A stretch of 64,000 bases of DNA from Bin87 sp965220505 (GCA_965220505.1 CBDCQE010000003.1:682001-746000), one strand, 5' to 3'. Positions 18,641 to 28,564 are shown, counted from the stretch's first letter. Notes: generated by a model not told the origin, from the letters alone. A program made the numbers and translations.

Positions 18641-19271
18641 CTCGTCGGACCCCGTGAGGAGTGTTGGCTACGCAGATACCGCTCGATGGTTGAACCTACG
18701 GCTCCCGCTGGATGAGGCCAAGCTGGGCGCCGTGGACCCCCACGACGACATCGCCGAGCCAGCGAACGCGTCCCAAAACTGGTTCGTCGTCCCGGGTGCT
18801 GTCGTTCCCCGACATGCCGCCCGACGATGCCATCGAAAACCTGGCCAGGCGCCAGAGCATGCACGTGATCGGGGCGTGGAGAACCTGCCGGCTGATCTCA
18901 ACAAGATCGCCCGGAGCCGCCGCGTGTCTGACCGGGTCAACATGGAAAGCATTGCTGGCGAAGTCCTGGTCGTAACCGACGGCCAGATCCGTGTGGACGC
19001 GGCCAAGGAAGCGTCGATGGCTGGTTAGCCACCCGATCCAGCTACGGTGATCACACGTCCAATATCCAGGAGAAAGCCAGTGAAATGAACACCCGCGGGC
19101 ATGCTCCAAGGTGCGTGCCCGCAAGGCCAGCCGTATGGCTGGCACGCGGTCGAGACCCGGTCGATTGCCTCAGCCCCGCCTCCCCTGAGGATGGCGGGGC
19201 TGACTCTTGGTCATCGCTCCGGCCGCCAATTCACCAACCGCCGACACAACACAACACAGAAGGAGACTTTC
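18641..19271. other. Degenerate stretch and terminator-like hairpin before the NERD gene
   Basis: No intact gene was recognised here; overlapping open frames on both strands lack family features. A hairpin with 9-bp perfect arms (AGCCCCGCC at 19172-19180 and GGCGGGGCT at 19193-19201, 12-base loop) lies about 70 bases upstream of the next gene. AAGGAG at about 19259-19264 is the ribosome binding site of the NERD gene. Confidence 0.45.
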
Positions 19272-20063
19272 ATGGAGGCATTCAAGCCTTTTGACGAGGA
19301 ATACATTGACGACCCTCTGCGCCGAGCAGAGCATCGTGTCTACGAAGAACTGCTCCGCTGCGATCTGCCCGGGCTGTTCATCCACGAGCGCAAGTTTGAC
19401 CGGCGGTCCGCCGAGGTGGACTTCGTGGTCTGGATCGAGGACGTGGCCTTGTTCGCCATCCAGGTCAAGGGAGGCACCTACCGGTACGTGCTTCGGGAAA
19501 CGGGAGGAGAATGGCAGCTGTGGAAGAACGGAGAATGGGTCAAGGTACCGTCTCCCTTCCGACAGGCCTGGAGCGGGGCAAAGGGTCTGATGGACGCTCT
19601 GCCCCGACGCCGTGGGTACCACACCTTCGTGGTGACCATCGTGCTCTTTCCCGACATGGAGGATCTCGATCCGTCCTTCGAGTCCGACCCGGACTACCGC
19701 AGGGTTCACGTTCTGGCCGAGGAACGGGACCTGGTCGACAAGCTGGTGGACGTGGCCCGGGAGCGCGGGATCAACTTCCCGCCCAACGCGGACGTCATCG
19801 ACGACGACGTGCGGACGATCACCAAGGGCCGGGCCAGGTACCCAATGGGGGATCGTGACGAACGGCCCGGAGATGAGATTCGTGACGGGGAAGACATGCA
19901 GGTGCTGGAGGCGGATCGCCTGAGAGTGGGACACATCGAGCACTTTCACCATTCCGTCGACCGGTCAGTCCACGTCCACTTCGAGGGAGCGCTGAGTCCT
20001 GAGATCATCGCCGCTCTCGGCGACATCGTCGGCAACGGCCGGGACCGGCCGTCCGATGAGTAG
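19272..20063 (+). CDS. NERD-domain nuclease-related protein
   Basis: 263 residues, with AAGGAG seven bases before the ATG. The N-terminal half matches the NERD (nuclease-related) domain, a PD-(D/E)xK-type fold: an early helix with AEHRVYEEL (residues 19-26), the acidic Asp50 in AEVDFVVW, and the Gln64-Val-Lys66 motif in AIQVKGG. The C-terminal part (from about residue 150) is acidic and unassigned. It ends with a short amphipathic segment (HVHFEGALSPEIIAALGDIV). The UvrD-like helicase gene follows 236 bases downstream on the same strand, a pairing in which a nuclease and helicase may process foreign or damaged DNA. Function as a defence or repair pair is inferred from domain pairing only. Earlier in-frame starts exist upstream but lack a ribosome binding site. 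Confidence 0.8.
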   Translation: MEAFKPFDEEYIDDPLRRAEHRVYEELLRCDLPGLFIHERKFDRRSAEVDFVVWIEDVALFAIQVKGGTYRYVLRETGGEWQLWKNGEWVKVPSPFRQAWSGAKGLMDALPRRRGYHTFVVTIVLFPDMEDLDPSFESDPDYRRVHVLAEERDLVDKLVDVARERGINFPPNADVIDDDVRTITKGRARYPMGDRDERPGDEIRDGEDMQVLEADRLRVGHIEHFHHSVDRSVHVHFEGALSPEIIAALGDIVGNGRDRPSDE

Positions 20064-20299
20064 GCGCGCGGAAGGCCATGCCGGTGGAGAGGCGCCGACT
20101 GAGTCCGTCCCGCTGGGCGCCGATCCACGCGTGGTCGCGGGTGGGGAGCATTTCTCCGGGTTCACATCCGCTGGCGTGGGTCGCCAGCGTGGCCCCCCAA
20201 CCTCGCCTCGCCACCAATCTCTCCAACGATACCAGGCGGGACGATGGCGGAACTCCTCCGTCTTCGTCCCGCCGCCCAACTCATGAAGGAACCAACCCA

Positions 20300-22024
20300 A
20301 TGTCGATCTCATCCCGAATACACCGTGCAGACCCCGGCCTGGACCAGCAGCAGCTTCAGGTGGTCGGCCATCTGGAGGGGCCGCTGCTGGTCCGGGCCGG
20401 CCCCGGAGCCGGCAAGACCCGCGTCATCATCTGGCGCCTGATCAACCTGCTGCTCCACGACGTCTGCGCTCCCGAAGAGACGGTGCTGCTGGCCTTCGGG
20501 CGCCTGGCCGCCGCCGAGATGAGAGAGCGGTTTGAGGCCACGGCTCATGCCGTGGGTTACCGAGGGGACGCGGACCGGGTCCGGATAGCCACCATTCACG
20601 CCCTGAGCCACCGGGTCCTGCGGGAACATCACCGCCGCATCGGCCTCTGGTCCGACCACCGGGTGCTCACCCGAGAAGCGCAGCGGGCGTTCATGCACGA
20701 GCACTTCGACGAGATATTCGGTCCTTATCAGCGCCAGCTCGCCAGCTACGGCTGGAAGGATGCGCATCAGGTCCTCACCAACGGGGCCCGCGTCTTTGAC
20801 CTCATCACCGAGGAGTGCATCTCTCCCTGGCGGATGGTCGATTCCGGAAACCGTCTTCATCAGCTGATCGGGCTGTCCTACGTGGCCTACGAGGATGCGC
20901 TTTTGGAGCGGGGCTGCGTGGATTTCAGCCATCTTCTGCTGTGGGCCGACCACGTGCTGGCGGATGACGGCATCGCCGACCGCTATGGCTCGGGCATACG
21001 ACACATCATGGTGGACGAATACCAGGACGTGTCCCGCCTGATGGAGCGGGTCGTGCTGCGGGTTGGGGAATACCACGGCAATCCGGCCGTGGTTGGCGAT
21101 CCTGATCAGAGCATCTACGCTTTCCGCGGCGCGGGTCCCGAAGCGCTGCTGGGTTTCCCCGATCAGTTCGAAGACTGCCGAGCGCTGGGGCTGAACACCA
21201 ACTACCGCAGCCATGCGGGCATCATTCGGGTCTGCAATGCGTTGATCGCCGACAACCCTCGGTACGCGGGCGACCCGCGGGCGCATGTGTCTCACCATGA
21301 GATGGCGCCCCACGCTCCCGGCACGCATCCCGACTATCCGTCCGTCTTCACCGTGTGGGGTCGTGACGGCGAAGAGGAGGCGGAACACCTGCTGGACGTC
21401 GTGCGGTTCCTGCGCTCGCACCGGATCGTGGCCGACTATTCGGATATCGCGCTCCTGGTCCACAGCGTCAGGGAGCACGTGGTCCGACCCTACGTCGAAG
21501 CGTTCAGGGGCGAACGGATACCCGTTCACCACAGCGACGATGCCTCCGTTGACGACCCTCTGGGTTCGGGCCGGGCCGGGCAACGTGGTAGGGCGCGCCT
21601 GCCCAGGGGCAAGCTGTGCATAATGACCATGCACGCCAGCAAGGGATTGGAGTGGCCGGTGGTGATCGTCGCCACGGCGGAACCACCGGGGCGGGCTGGG
21701 GAGCTTGAAGGCTTGGTGAGACGATACCGCCCTCGCCGTGGCCATGGACCAGCCGACCGCGGCGTAGACCACGATCGGCGTCGCCAGTACTACGTGGCCT
21801 GCACCCGTGCCCGTAACCTGTTGGTGCTCACGGGCAGCCGGAAGCGGCCGCCCGCGCCGGCGTTTGATGCGGTCTGGGACGATCTGCCTTGCTGGCCGTA
21901 CATTGACCATGGGGCGCTGGCGCGGCAGCGGTTCACCTCTGTTGAGGATGGGCATCCTGCGTCTCCCGTCAGGGTGGCGACGGTCGACCGGCTTGAGCAT
22001 GTGCGCTGGCGGCCGAAGCGCTAG
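20300..22024 (+). CDS. Compact UvrD/Rep-family superfamily 1 helicase
   Basis: 574 residues from an ATG preceded by GAAGGA; an in-frame start 222 bases upstream has no ribosome site. SF1A motifs are clear: Walker A AGPGAGKT (33-40), VDEYQD (238-243), GDPDQSIYAFRGA (266-278), NYRSH (301-305), TMHASKGLEW (443-452) and YVACTRARN (498-506). Motif Ia is unusual (AFGRLAAAEM rather than the usual TNKAA type). Only about 27 residues separate the region of motif IVa from motif V, where UvrD and Rep normally carry a 2B subdomain of more than 100 residues, so 2B is nearly absent. Total length is well below the usual 650-750 residues. It is probably a DNA translocase working with the upstream NERD nuclease. 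The short 2B may be native or the scar of a deletion. Confidence 0.85.
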   Translation: MSISSRIHRADPGLDQQQLQVVGHLEGPLLVRAGPGAGKTRVIIWRLINLLLHDVCAPEETVLLAFGRLAAAEMRERFEATAHAVGYRGDADRVRIATIHALSHRVLREHHRRIGLWSDHRVLTREAQRAFMHEHFDEIFGPYQRQLASYGWKDAHQVLTNGARVFDLITEECISPWRMVDSGNRLHQLIGLSYVAYEDALLERGCVDFSHLLLWADHVLADDGIADRYGSGIRHIMVDEYQDVSRLMERVVLRVGEYHGNPAVVGDPDQSIYAFRGAGPEALLGFPDQFEDCRALGLNTNYRSHAGIIRVCNALIADNPRYAGDPRAHVSHHEMAPHAPGTHPDYPSVFTVWGRDGEEEAEHLLDVVRFLRSHRIVADYSDIALLVHSVREHVVRPYVEAFRGERIPVHHSDDASVDDPLGSGRAGQRGRARLPRGKLCIMTMHASKGLEWPVVIVATAEPPGRAGELEGLVRRYRPRRGHGPADRGVDHDRRRQYYVACTRARNLLVLTGSRKRPPAPAFDAVWDDLPCWPYIDHGALARQRFTSVEDGHPASPVRVATVDRLEHVRWRPKR

Positions 22025-22069
22025 TACCGGATCAACCCAGGAATTGCGGGGATAGGGCGATGGAGCCTG

Positions 22070-23176
22070 GAGCGGGCATCATGGCGCTGAAACTCCAGTT
22101 GATGGTGGCCCTGGTGACATTGCGTCGGATCGGATAGGCGTCGATTGTTCCAGCCAATGCCACTTCATCGCCGCGGCGTCCCTGCAGGCAGTCCCGGTCA
22201 ATACGCTGAACTCGATTTTCATCCCTTCGGCAACCTCAGGACAGGATTGAGCCAACTACCGTGTTTGGGGCACTGGTGAAACTCGAGGCGTTTCACGATG
22301 TGACGAGTCGCGGCGGTGGAATTGTCTCGTGAAGGGAGGCCTGCGGTGGATTTTCAGGTTGTCCAGGATCACGCGGATCACGGGAGCGTCGGGATAGGCC
22401 ACGTCCACAACCCATTGCATCTGGCGGGCAAAATCCGACATGGTGAGCCGGTGGGTGATCACCACGTGGCGCCAGCCAGCCAGCGGTTCGCAGAACAGGG
22501 AGATGTTGCGGGTGCCAGCGCGGCGATACTCGTAGCCCTGACGTCGGCCTGCCCGCCTCTGGCGGAGTTGAAAGTCTCGTCAAAGCACACCACGGACGGT
22601 CAGCGCCGTAGGGCTCTGCGTACAGGTCCAGCACATCCTCCATAGCCTGCCCGATACTGCATACGGGGGCCGCCAAGAACTCGCCGCCCACGTTGGGGAC
22701 GCATCCGCCTCAGGCGGACTGATTGCGCCACGGCTTGAGGACGTTTTTCTCAGGTTGAGCCGCACCGTCTCGTATGAATGGCTCTCCACCAGACCCAACT
22801 CCACCATCTGGTCGGCCAGTCCGGCTGAAGCGGACAACGTCCAGTGGTCATGCCACTCTGGGGCGTCGCCGCACGCAAGGGTAATCAGGTCGGCCTTCCC
22901 CTTCTGGTCCAGTTTGCGGAAGTGGTCCGCTTGGACCCTATCCCGCACTACCCCTTGCGAATCCTTGTCGGCGTACCGGCGCTTGACGCCGTCCACCGCG
23001 CCTTCCGGTACGTCCAGGGCTGCCGCAATCTGTGGTACGGTCCAGCCCTCATCTATCTTCATCAGGGTGCGGGCTCGGGGGACCCTGGGCGCCGCGTGTT
23101 TGCCGCCCGGATCAACCGGTTCAGTTGTTCCCGTTTCTCCGTGGTCAACTCGATGGTGTATCAGTTCCCGGGCATG
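22070..23176 (-). pseudogene. Decayed IS630-family transposase
   Basis: Minus-strand fragments in several frames line up along one IS630-type transposase. They are an N-terminal helix-turn-helix region (ELTTEKREQLNRLIRAA, then LMKIDEGWTVPQIAAALDVP, about 23150-22960), the linker with RVQADHFRKLDQKG, the DDE region pieces (VLDLYAEPY; VITHRLTMSDFARQM; DAPVIRVILDNL, about 22650-22370), and a tail with RDCLQGRRGDE and ATINWSF near 22150-22090. At least three frame changes and a stop within the first codons make it non-functional. Terminal inverted repeats were not located. Confidence 0.75.
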
Positions 23177-23523
23177 GCGGCTGCACCTCCCCGCAACCCG
23201 AAATTGCAGCCAGATCAGGGACCCCGACCGCTCGGCCCCAAGACCTTCGATTACTGATTTGAACCGATATTGGAACTGGGTGACGGGCAACCTGATGGTC
23301 CAGCACGTGGACGTGGTCAACATCTGCGTCAACGCTGCATCCGGCAGCGAAGATCCGTTGCCTGATGACTTGGGTTCGTAGCGGTTGAGCACGTCTGAGC
23401 GGGATCTCTGGTCCTGCTCAGACGTGTCGCCCTGATACGGCTCCGCCTACGAAAAGCCAATGAGCCGGCACCAATGTTGAAACGCAGCTTGATTCGCTGG
23501 TGAGAGAACTGCAACCGCCATCG
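23177..23523. other. Intergenic, no gene recognised
   Basis: Between the IS630 relic and the stop of the membrane-anchored protein I see no gene with family features. The stretch around 23390-23460 contains a GTCTGAGCGGGAT / TGCTCAGACGTG partial inverted repeat. Confidence 0.35.
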
Positions 23524-24843
23524 TCAACGGCCGACACAGCGTTTGCTGGCGTCCAGCAAGTCTTCCACATGGCCATAGTATGGTATGGTGCGACCCGGTG
23601 TTCCCGACGCGTCTCGCAACAGGACTGTATCGGAGTTATACCTTTCCACGTTCAGTCCGACGTTGGAGGATTGGTCGTACACCTCGGAGAGCGGGGGAGG
23701 TCGCCACGGACCATACTCTGAGAGCAGGTGGTCGTACGCGCAGGCGCACTGCCTTTCTCCCCCGATCACGATGAACTCCAATTCGGCAAGATTGTTGATG
23801 CCTCTTTCCCGATCGAGGGAGAGGTCCAGAGCGTCGCAGTCGTATATCCAGCGAGCGCGCTGGGAGGACGCGGGGTCCGAAGCGGTCGGTTCAGGGTGGT
23901 TTCCGGCAGTTGAAGACCCGCCATTGTCGACTCCCAAATCCTCAACGGCCCGACCCACGACGAAGCTGTTCTCCGCTTCGGTATCTTCAATGTCGATGCC
24001 CTGCACGCGCTCGAGGAAGTCCGCCACTTCGTCGTAGTCGTCGGCCGCTCTCTCGGCCGCGCGTTCGTTGCGGAAAAGGAGTGCGAATTTCACGGTGGCC
24101 TGTTCGGCGTCGCCGTCAACCTCGGTCAGTGCGGTGATGTATCCCTGGCAGCGTTCCACAGCGCACAGGTGTCCCACCTCGGCGTGCATCTGAAAACCCT
24201 CGTCGAGCTTGTCGAGCATCCGCTTCATTTCGTTGTCGTCATCGGCCCGTTCCAGCGAACCGGAACTGTTGTGGAGGTTCTTGAGAACGCTCTCCAGGGA
24301 TTCAAGCGACCTGGCCGCAATGATGTATCCGTCGAACAGGGCGATCCCGCCGCCCTTCTGGTCATCCCAGACTTCGTACCCCCGGTAGGAGTCCTCCTCG
24401 GCGCCGGCGTCCTCCAGTTCATCTCTGACGTCATCAAGGTTGAAGCTGCCCCTGATGACATCTACGGCGCCGTTCTCCCACCTCGCGGTGACCAACTGGC
24501 TTATGTTGTCGTCGCCGATACCCAGGTGCTCTGCGCCGAGAACGCCATCTGGATAGAGCTCATCGGCGAGAAGATCGTCGTCCAGAATCTCGCGGATATT
24601 TGATCGTCGCAACAGCTGGACATCATCCGGAACCAGGTCGAACGCCGACCCGGGCTGCGGGTTTCCACCGCCGATGGCGCCGGAAAGAACCACACCCAGC
24701 GTCACGATGATGATGAGCAGGACACCACCGGCTCCGCCGCCGATGACCAGCCACCTGATGGGGATGCCAAAGGGTCCACGTGAAGGTGGATCACCTTGGG
24801 GCCGAGGTTGCTCGGGTTGTTCCGGGGATCCGTTGGTTGTCAT
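23524..24843 (-). CDS. Single-pass membrane-anchored protein of unknown function
   Basis: About 439 residues from the ATG at 24843, chosen because GAGGAG lies 11 bases upstream; an ATG at 24888 would add 15 residues. The N-terminus is Pro/Gln/Glu-rich and cytoplasmic, followed by one strong transmembrane helix (about residues 33-57, IRWLVIGGGAGGVLLIII onward). The remaining 380 residues are highly acidic and predicted extracytoplasmic, with a Pfam-unassigned fold. They contain four Cys in the second half (HLCAVERCQ, YDCDAL, RQCACAY), which could form disulfides. The layout resembles proteins in which an extracytoplasmic domain is repeated (VTARWENGAVDVIRGSF, FDGYIIAARS). It is isolated between an IS relic and degenerate DNA. 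I do not recognise a function. Confidence 0.65.
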   Translation of the reverse strand: MTTNGSPEQPEQPRPQGDPPSRGPFGIPIRWLVIGGGAGGVLLIIIVTLGVVLSGAIGGGNPQPGSAFDLVPDDVQLLRRSNIREILDDDLLADELYPDGVLGAEHLGIGDDNISQLVTARWENGAVDVIRGSFNLDDVRDELEDAGAEEDSYRGYEVWDDQKGGGIALFDGYIIAARSLESLESVLKNLHNSSGSLERADDDNEMKRMLDKLDEGFQMHAEVGHLCAVERCQGYITALTEVDGDAEQATVKFALLFRNERAAERAADDYDEVADFLERVQGIDIEDTEAENSFVVGRAVEDLGVDNGGSSTAGNHPEPTASDPASSQRARWIYDCDALDLSLDRERGINNLAELEFIVIGGERQCACAYDHLLSEYGPWRPPPLSEVYDQSSNVGLNVERYNSDTVLLRDASGTPGRTIPYYGHVEDLLDASKRCVGR

Positions 24844-24888
24844 TTCGCCGCGTGCTCCTCGCAATGAACCTGTACCCAATCGTTCCAT

Positions 24889-25932
24889 CAGACCGTTGGT
24901 GCGATGGGCTCAACTGGCTCAGATATATGTCGGTTGAGAATGAACGGTGTTCCGGTTGGTGAGACGGTCTGCTCTGAATGATGACCGGCCCTTCTTCCGG
25001 AACGAACCGGTGGCTGTAGTCCGGGACGCCCGCCGCCATTGAATGGCACGAGGCAGCCAACCGACTGCCTCGTGCGGTGTCTCGGCGGCCGCAATCATTC
25101 CTTCGTTAGTCTGGCGTACCGTCTGCGTCGCCCGTGGCGGTGGTTTCAGACCAAGCCCGCCAGTGGCCATGGGGCAGGGACAACCGCATCCGTTGCGTCG
25201 GGTGAGTACCTGGACAAGCGACGCTTGCCCGGCTACGGCCACATTGCCTGTATATCCGTACCGCATTCTGACACCCCATATGCTCGCTGAGGGTGTCTGC
25301 GAAGACCGCCCGGGCACCGGCGCGGAATGGCAGCCCCCCTTGCGTCTCGGATGGGCGCTGTGTCAGAGACGCTGGCATCCCGATGGCAAAAGCCGCCGCA
25401 AGAGGGACCATGAGGCCCCATCACGATTGACGGCTCTGCCAGTCCATAGGGACTGCTGCGGGATCGCCCGCGTCTCTGACGCGGGCACTGTACCACACCT
25501 GGACACGGCGACGAAAGACGGGCGAAAACTACGTTCACAGGCTCCACGAACGCGGCAAGCAGCGCCGCGCCCGATGGCCTCGTCACCACCAGCGACGGAG
25601 CCGTGGATGAGCCGCACAAGCTTCTGTGACGACCTCTCTCCGGACGGCGGCGCCTCGGACCACCTGGTCAACCCCAGCTGCAGGATCGTCCTCAAGAAGG
25701 CCGGGTACGGAGAGAGATTATCGCCACACCGCCCCCTGCTGGGCAGCAAAGAAAGAGGTCATCGACCAAGCCTGGTATCTGTCAGAGCGCCGCGCTTCCA
25801 GATTGATCTTACGTCCGCAAATATCACCGGTCTGGTTACTCTGCAAACGATATTCCGGTCAGTCAAACGATGCTCAGGAGCGGGATGGCCGCGGCCATAC
25901 TGATAGCGAGCCGCATGATCTACGCATCTACC
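24889..25932. other. Palindrome-rich non-coding region
   Basis: Long open frames here lack family features and I read them as spurious. The DNA holds several perfect palindromes: an 11-bp stem at 25046-25056/25065-25075 (core CACGAGGCAG), a 7-bp stem GACACCC/GGGTGTC around 25269-25296, AGTCC/GGACT at 25441-25454, and an 8-bp stem GCCCGCGT/ACGCGGGC at 25466-25486. Confidence 0.45.
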
Positions 25933-26025
25933 GCTGATTGATCGTCGAGCCCCATCACCGTAGTCCAGATCCCGCAGGATCCGGCTGAGGTAGGCCGTCG
26001 CTTCTCTAATGCTGTACGTAGTCAT
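25933..26025 (-). pseudogene. Fragment of a Phd/YefM-type antitoxin
   Basis: The first 28 or so codons from the ATG at 26025 read TTYSIREATAYLSRILRDL, the characteristic N-terminus of Phd/YefM antitoxins that binds the toxin operator. The sequence then runs out of family similarity (normally DGEEV followed by a basic loop). No toxin gene is adjacent. It is probably a remnant of a toxin-antitoxin pair. Confidence 0.5.
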
Positions 26026-26335
26026 GTTGTCCGCCGCGTGACGGCCGTATTGGGGGCAACATTGTCACAGGATGTTATCGCGTCGGGAACAACGCTACGC
26101 CGCATGACGCGCATTATGCTCCCTCTGGCTCGGGCCGAGGTCGCGTTACGGCGACGTGGCGGTCAAAGGGCAGTCGCCTGCCGTCACGATACCGCCGCCG
26201 AAAGAACCACCAGCCAAAGACCCGGCCTGACTGAGACTACACCGGCGCGTGGGCGGAGGTGGAGCAAGCGGCGGCCTGGCAAAAATCCTACACGAAGAAC
26301 CGCGCCCAGATGGCGCGTAGTAAAGGAGCAAGCTA

Positions 26336-26953
26336 ATGCAACCAGAATACCTCCATCCCCAACACCGCGATAATGGACATGCCGCCCAGGACCGGGCCAC
26401 CGCCGTCCTGCTGACCCGCGGCGGCATCGACGGAGTGTCCGCATTCTTCCTGCGCCATTGGTGTCCTGGAGCCGACCCACCGGAGCCGGTGTTCGACACC
26501 TGGCTGCTCGGTGCCGGCCGTTTCTGCCTGACGGTGAAGTACGGCCGCTACTCTCTGCGGGGTGGGCAGTGGTGCGTCGACACCGGGTCGGGCCCGCGGA
26601 CCACGCAGTCGCCGCTGGAAGAGGCCAGGGTCGAGGCGCTGTTGGTCAGCGAGACCCTGCAGACGCGTCTGAACCGCCCTGTAACTGTCGCACCGGCCTT
26701 GGTCTTGTTCGATACGGACCCCGACCGGCGCATCGAGCGCCTGGCCCGCCGAAGCCGCATCCCGCTGCTCTGGGGCCTGGAGCGCTGCACCGGGAGCCTG
26801 GCCGATGCCGCGGCCGGATATCGGCTCCACCATCCCCTGGAGCGATGGCAGGCCCTGGCGGAGATATCGGCGCTCATGGAGGGCATTGATTCGGTCGGAG
26901 CGGTCCCATCGCGGAAGCCCCAGATGGGCTTCCGGTCCTCATCGGCGTCATAG
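26336..26953 (+). CDS. NERD-like domain protein
   Basis: 205 residues with AAAGGAG seven bases upstream of the ATG. The central part resembles a NERD fold: FDTWLLGAGRFCLTVKYG (Asp then Val-Lys, the PD-(D/E)xK-like spacing), GGQWCVDTGSG, then SPLEEARVEALLVSETLQTRL, matching the typical NPLEQ-type helix after the NERD core. A strand with VAPALVLFDTDPD and RIERLARRSRIPLL completes the fold. The usual N-terminal acidic residue of the motif is less clear than in the NERD protein at 19272. Nothing adjacent forms an operon with it; 26026-26335 upstream is non-coding. The protein may be a nuclease-type accessory of the mobile region. Moderate certainty on the fold, low on the role. Confidence 0.6.
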   Translation: MQPEYLHPQHRDNGHAAQDRATAVLLTRGGIDGVSAFFLRHWCPGADPPEPVFDTWLLGAGRFCLTVKYGRYSLRGGQWCVDTGSGPRTTQSPLEEARVEALLVSETLQTRLNRPVTVAPALVLFDTDPDRRIERLARRSRIPLLWGLERCTGSLADAAAGYRLHHPLERWQALAEISALMEGIDSVGAVPSRKPQMGFRSSSAS

Positions 26954-27590
26954 GGGGCGCTGAGCCGCCCCGAAGCCGGTCATCACGGTCTTCCGCGCCG
27001 GAAACCGCGCTTTGGGGCAGAGATGACAGCCGCCCGCCCGGAACTGCAGCATCAACGCGGGCCCGATCAATGCAACCGTCCGGCACTCGTTGCGGAAGGA
27101 CGCCGAGCCTCCGCTGCCTCCTGAAGCTGTCCGACCCCAGGAATTCCGTCACACTAACCACAATCCGCCCCGAGAACGCAGCCAAAGGGTCCAGCAGGAG
27201 GCTCACGACCAGGACTGCCGGCAATGCTGGTCAGGCTCGGTGCCGTTTGCTCCATCAACCTCTATGGCAGGGGTCCGCCGCGGGAGGCCGACATCACCGG
27301 GGTCGTCCCGCCCCGCAAAGGAGCGCGGACGCCGCGCCATTCTCCCGGCTGAGCCTGTATCGTTGCTCGGGGCGCAGCCCAATATCCACAAGGCTGGACC
27401 GCATCAGGGTTGGTAGGAGGATAAGCCATGGCAATGTTCATCGGTTCATAACTGGTGAGAATTCCGGACACTGCAGCGTTTCGCCACGAGGCGGCACCGT
27501 GCGGCCAATGTTCGAATCCTCGTGAACCGCCATGTCGGCGTAGCAATGAATGTCCATCGAGTTCCCGATTGATCCTGCGACCTGCAATGG
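26954..27590. other. Intergenic, no intact gene
   Basis: No supported gene. A strong ribosome binding site (AGGAGG at about 27416-27421) precedes an ATG at 27428 that opens only a seven-codon frame before TAA, which looks like the start of a deleted gene. Confidence 0.4.
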
Positions 27591-27785
27591 TCAGGCCCGG
27601 CGTCCGACACGTGTGAGTTCCGGACGCAGTCGATCCACCTCGGCCTCCGCTTTTTCGGCCCTGATTTGCTCACGCTCCAGCGCCATGGCAGTGGCAGCAG
27701 CCGCTGAACGTTGCGCCGCGTTGTCCTCCCTTTGCGACCGCAACTCTTCCACCAACGCAGCTTTGGACCGCTTCAACTCACGCAC
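27591..27785 (-). CDS. Small coiled-coil protein downstream of the ParB-like gene
   Basis: 64 residues with a GTG start nine bases after the stop of the ParB-like gene; AAGAGG directly precedes it. The sequence is almost wholly helical and charged (LVEELRSQRE, EQIRAEKAEAEVDRLRPEL) with heptad-like Leu/Ala spacing, suggesting a coiled coil. Two readings are possible: a small partner protein translated by coupling, or the C-terminal helix of the ParB-like protein displaced by a frame change. The charged helical codons run in frame upstream of the GTG (LIEEVRELK), which favours the second reading slightly. No function can be assigned. Confidence 0.45.
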   Translation of the reverse strand: MRELKRSKAALVEELRSQREDNAAQRSAAAATAMALEREQIRAEKAEAEVDRLRPELTRVGRRA

Positions 27786-27793
27786 CTCTTCGA

Positions 27794-28564
27794 TCAGCGA
27801 CCTGACGGATCTCGATTGACGGGGGGCGCCGCAGGAACATCGGGTGTGTTCGCCAACGCACGCTCATAAGCGTCATCAAAGGGCATTCTCCCGTTCAACA
27901 CCTCCCCTTCCCATTCCGAGTCCCGCACCATTCGGGCACGCCGGTATGCCTCGGCAAAGCCAACTTTCCCTTCTGCAACGTCCTCCGCCAAACCAAGCGA
28001 CCACACCACCTTGGCCTGGCTGATCAACGTGGTACCCACTCCGGCCAGGTCTGCCATCTCGTCGATCGCATACAGACGGCCGGTGTCAGTCGGAAAATCC
28101 ACAGTGGCTGTGGATTTTTGGGGCCTTCCCCTGCCGCGCCATTCGCACATGGACACGACGCTCAGCGCTTTTCCGGTCTGGTTCAGCTGCCGTTCGTGGA
28201 GACCCTGGGCACACAGGAAGGCAACCGGATCACCGCCGACGTATTCCTGAAATCGCACTTTGATATCGAGTTCCCTGGCAATCGTGAACCGGTCCCAATC
28301 CCAGAGGACCTGGTCGTTCAACAGGATCACGTCCACAACGGTATCTGCGCCGCTCTCCCGGTCTGCGACCAGCTGTGCGCGCACGGCGGCGCGCAACCGG
28401 TCCCGGGACGCCGGACCACGGCTCCTGAGCAGCCGACCAAGCTCGTGCTGCGTGTAGTCACTATCGTGGTCCTCATCTCGCCTTGCCGCGGCCGGTGGCG
28501 GCGGAACATCGGGTTTTCTCGGTTGAACCCTTTTCCCTGCGTCGGGTCTCGCCGAACTCGACAT
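27794..28564 (-). CDS. ParB-like DNA-binding protein
   Basis: 256 residues from the ATG at 28564; a GTG at 28627 would add 21. The N-terminal third is Pro/Arg-rich. The middle contains DVILLNDQVLWDWDRFTIAR followed by DPVAFLCAQGLHERQLN, resembling the ParB/KorB-type motif in which an arginine-rich box (normally DGRNR and N.HRRHL) is replaced by related residues. A helix-turn-helix-like stretch (MADLAGVGTTLISQAKVV) and a helical tail (VGFAEAYRRARMVRD) follow, as in plasmid ParB/StbB-type proteins. It likely binds DNA in partition or in regulation of a mobile element. No parA ATPase gene is adjacent. A 6-bp-armed palindrome upstream could be its operator. Confidence 0.6.
   Translation of the reverse strand: MSSSARPDAGKRVQPRKPDVPPPPAAARRDEDHDSDYTQHELGRLLRSRGPASRDRLRAAVRAQLVADRESGADTVVDVILLNDQVLWDWDRFTIARELDIKVRFQEYVGGDPVAFLCAQGLHERQLNQTGKALSVVSMCEWRGRGRPQKSTATVDFPTDTGRLYAIDEMADLAGVGTTLISQAKVVWSLGLAEDVAEGKVGFAEAYRRARMVRDSEWEGEVLNGRMPFDDAYERALANTPDVPAAPPVNRDPSGR

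Noticed and set aside
18288..19028. 246-codon plus-strand frame over the serine recombinase relic
   Set aside because: The minus strand carries the recognisable Recombinase motifs; the plus-strand C-terminal stretch has no family match I can name.
25043..25903. Open frame of 286 codons on the plus strand
   Set aside because: No family features, biased composition (Arg/Pro/Ser), overlapping open frames on the other strand, and several palindromes; read as chance in high-GC DNA.
27070..27525. 151-codon plus-strand frame
   Set aside because: Arg/Ser/Pro-rich with no recognisable domain; overlapping frames on both strands.
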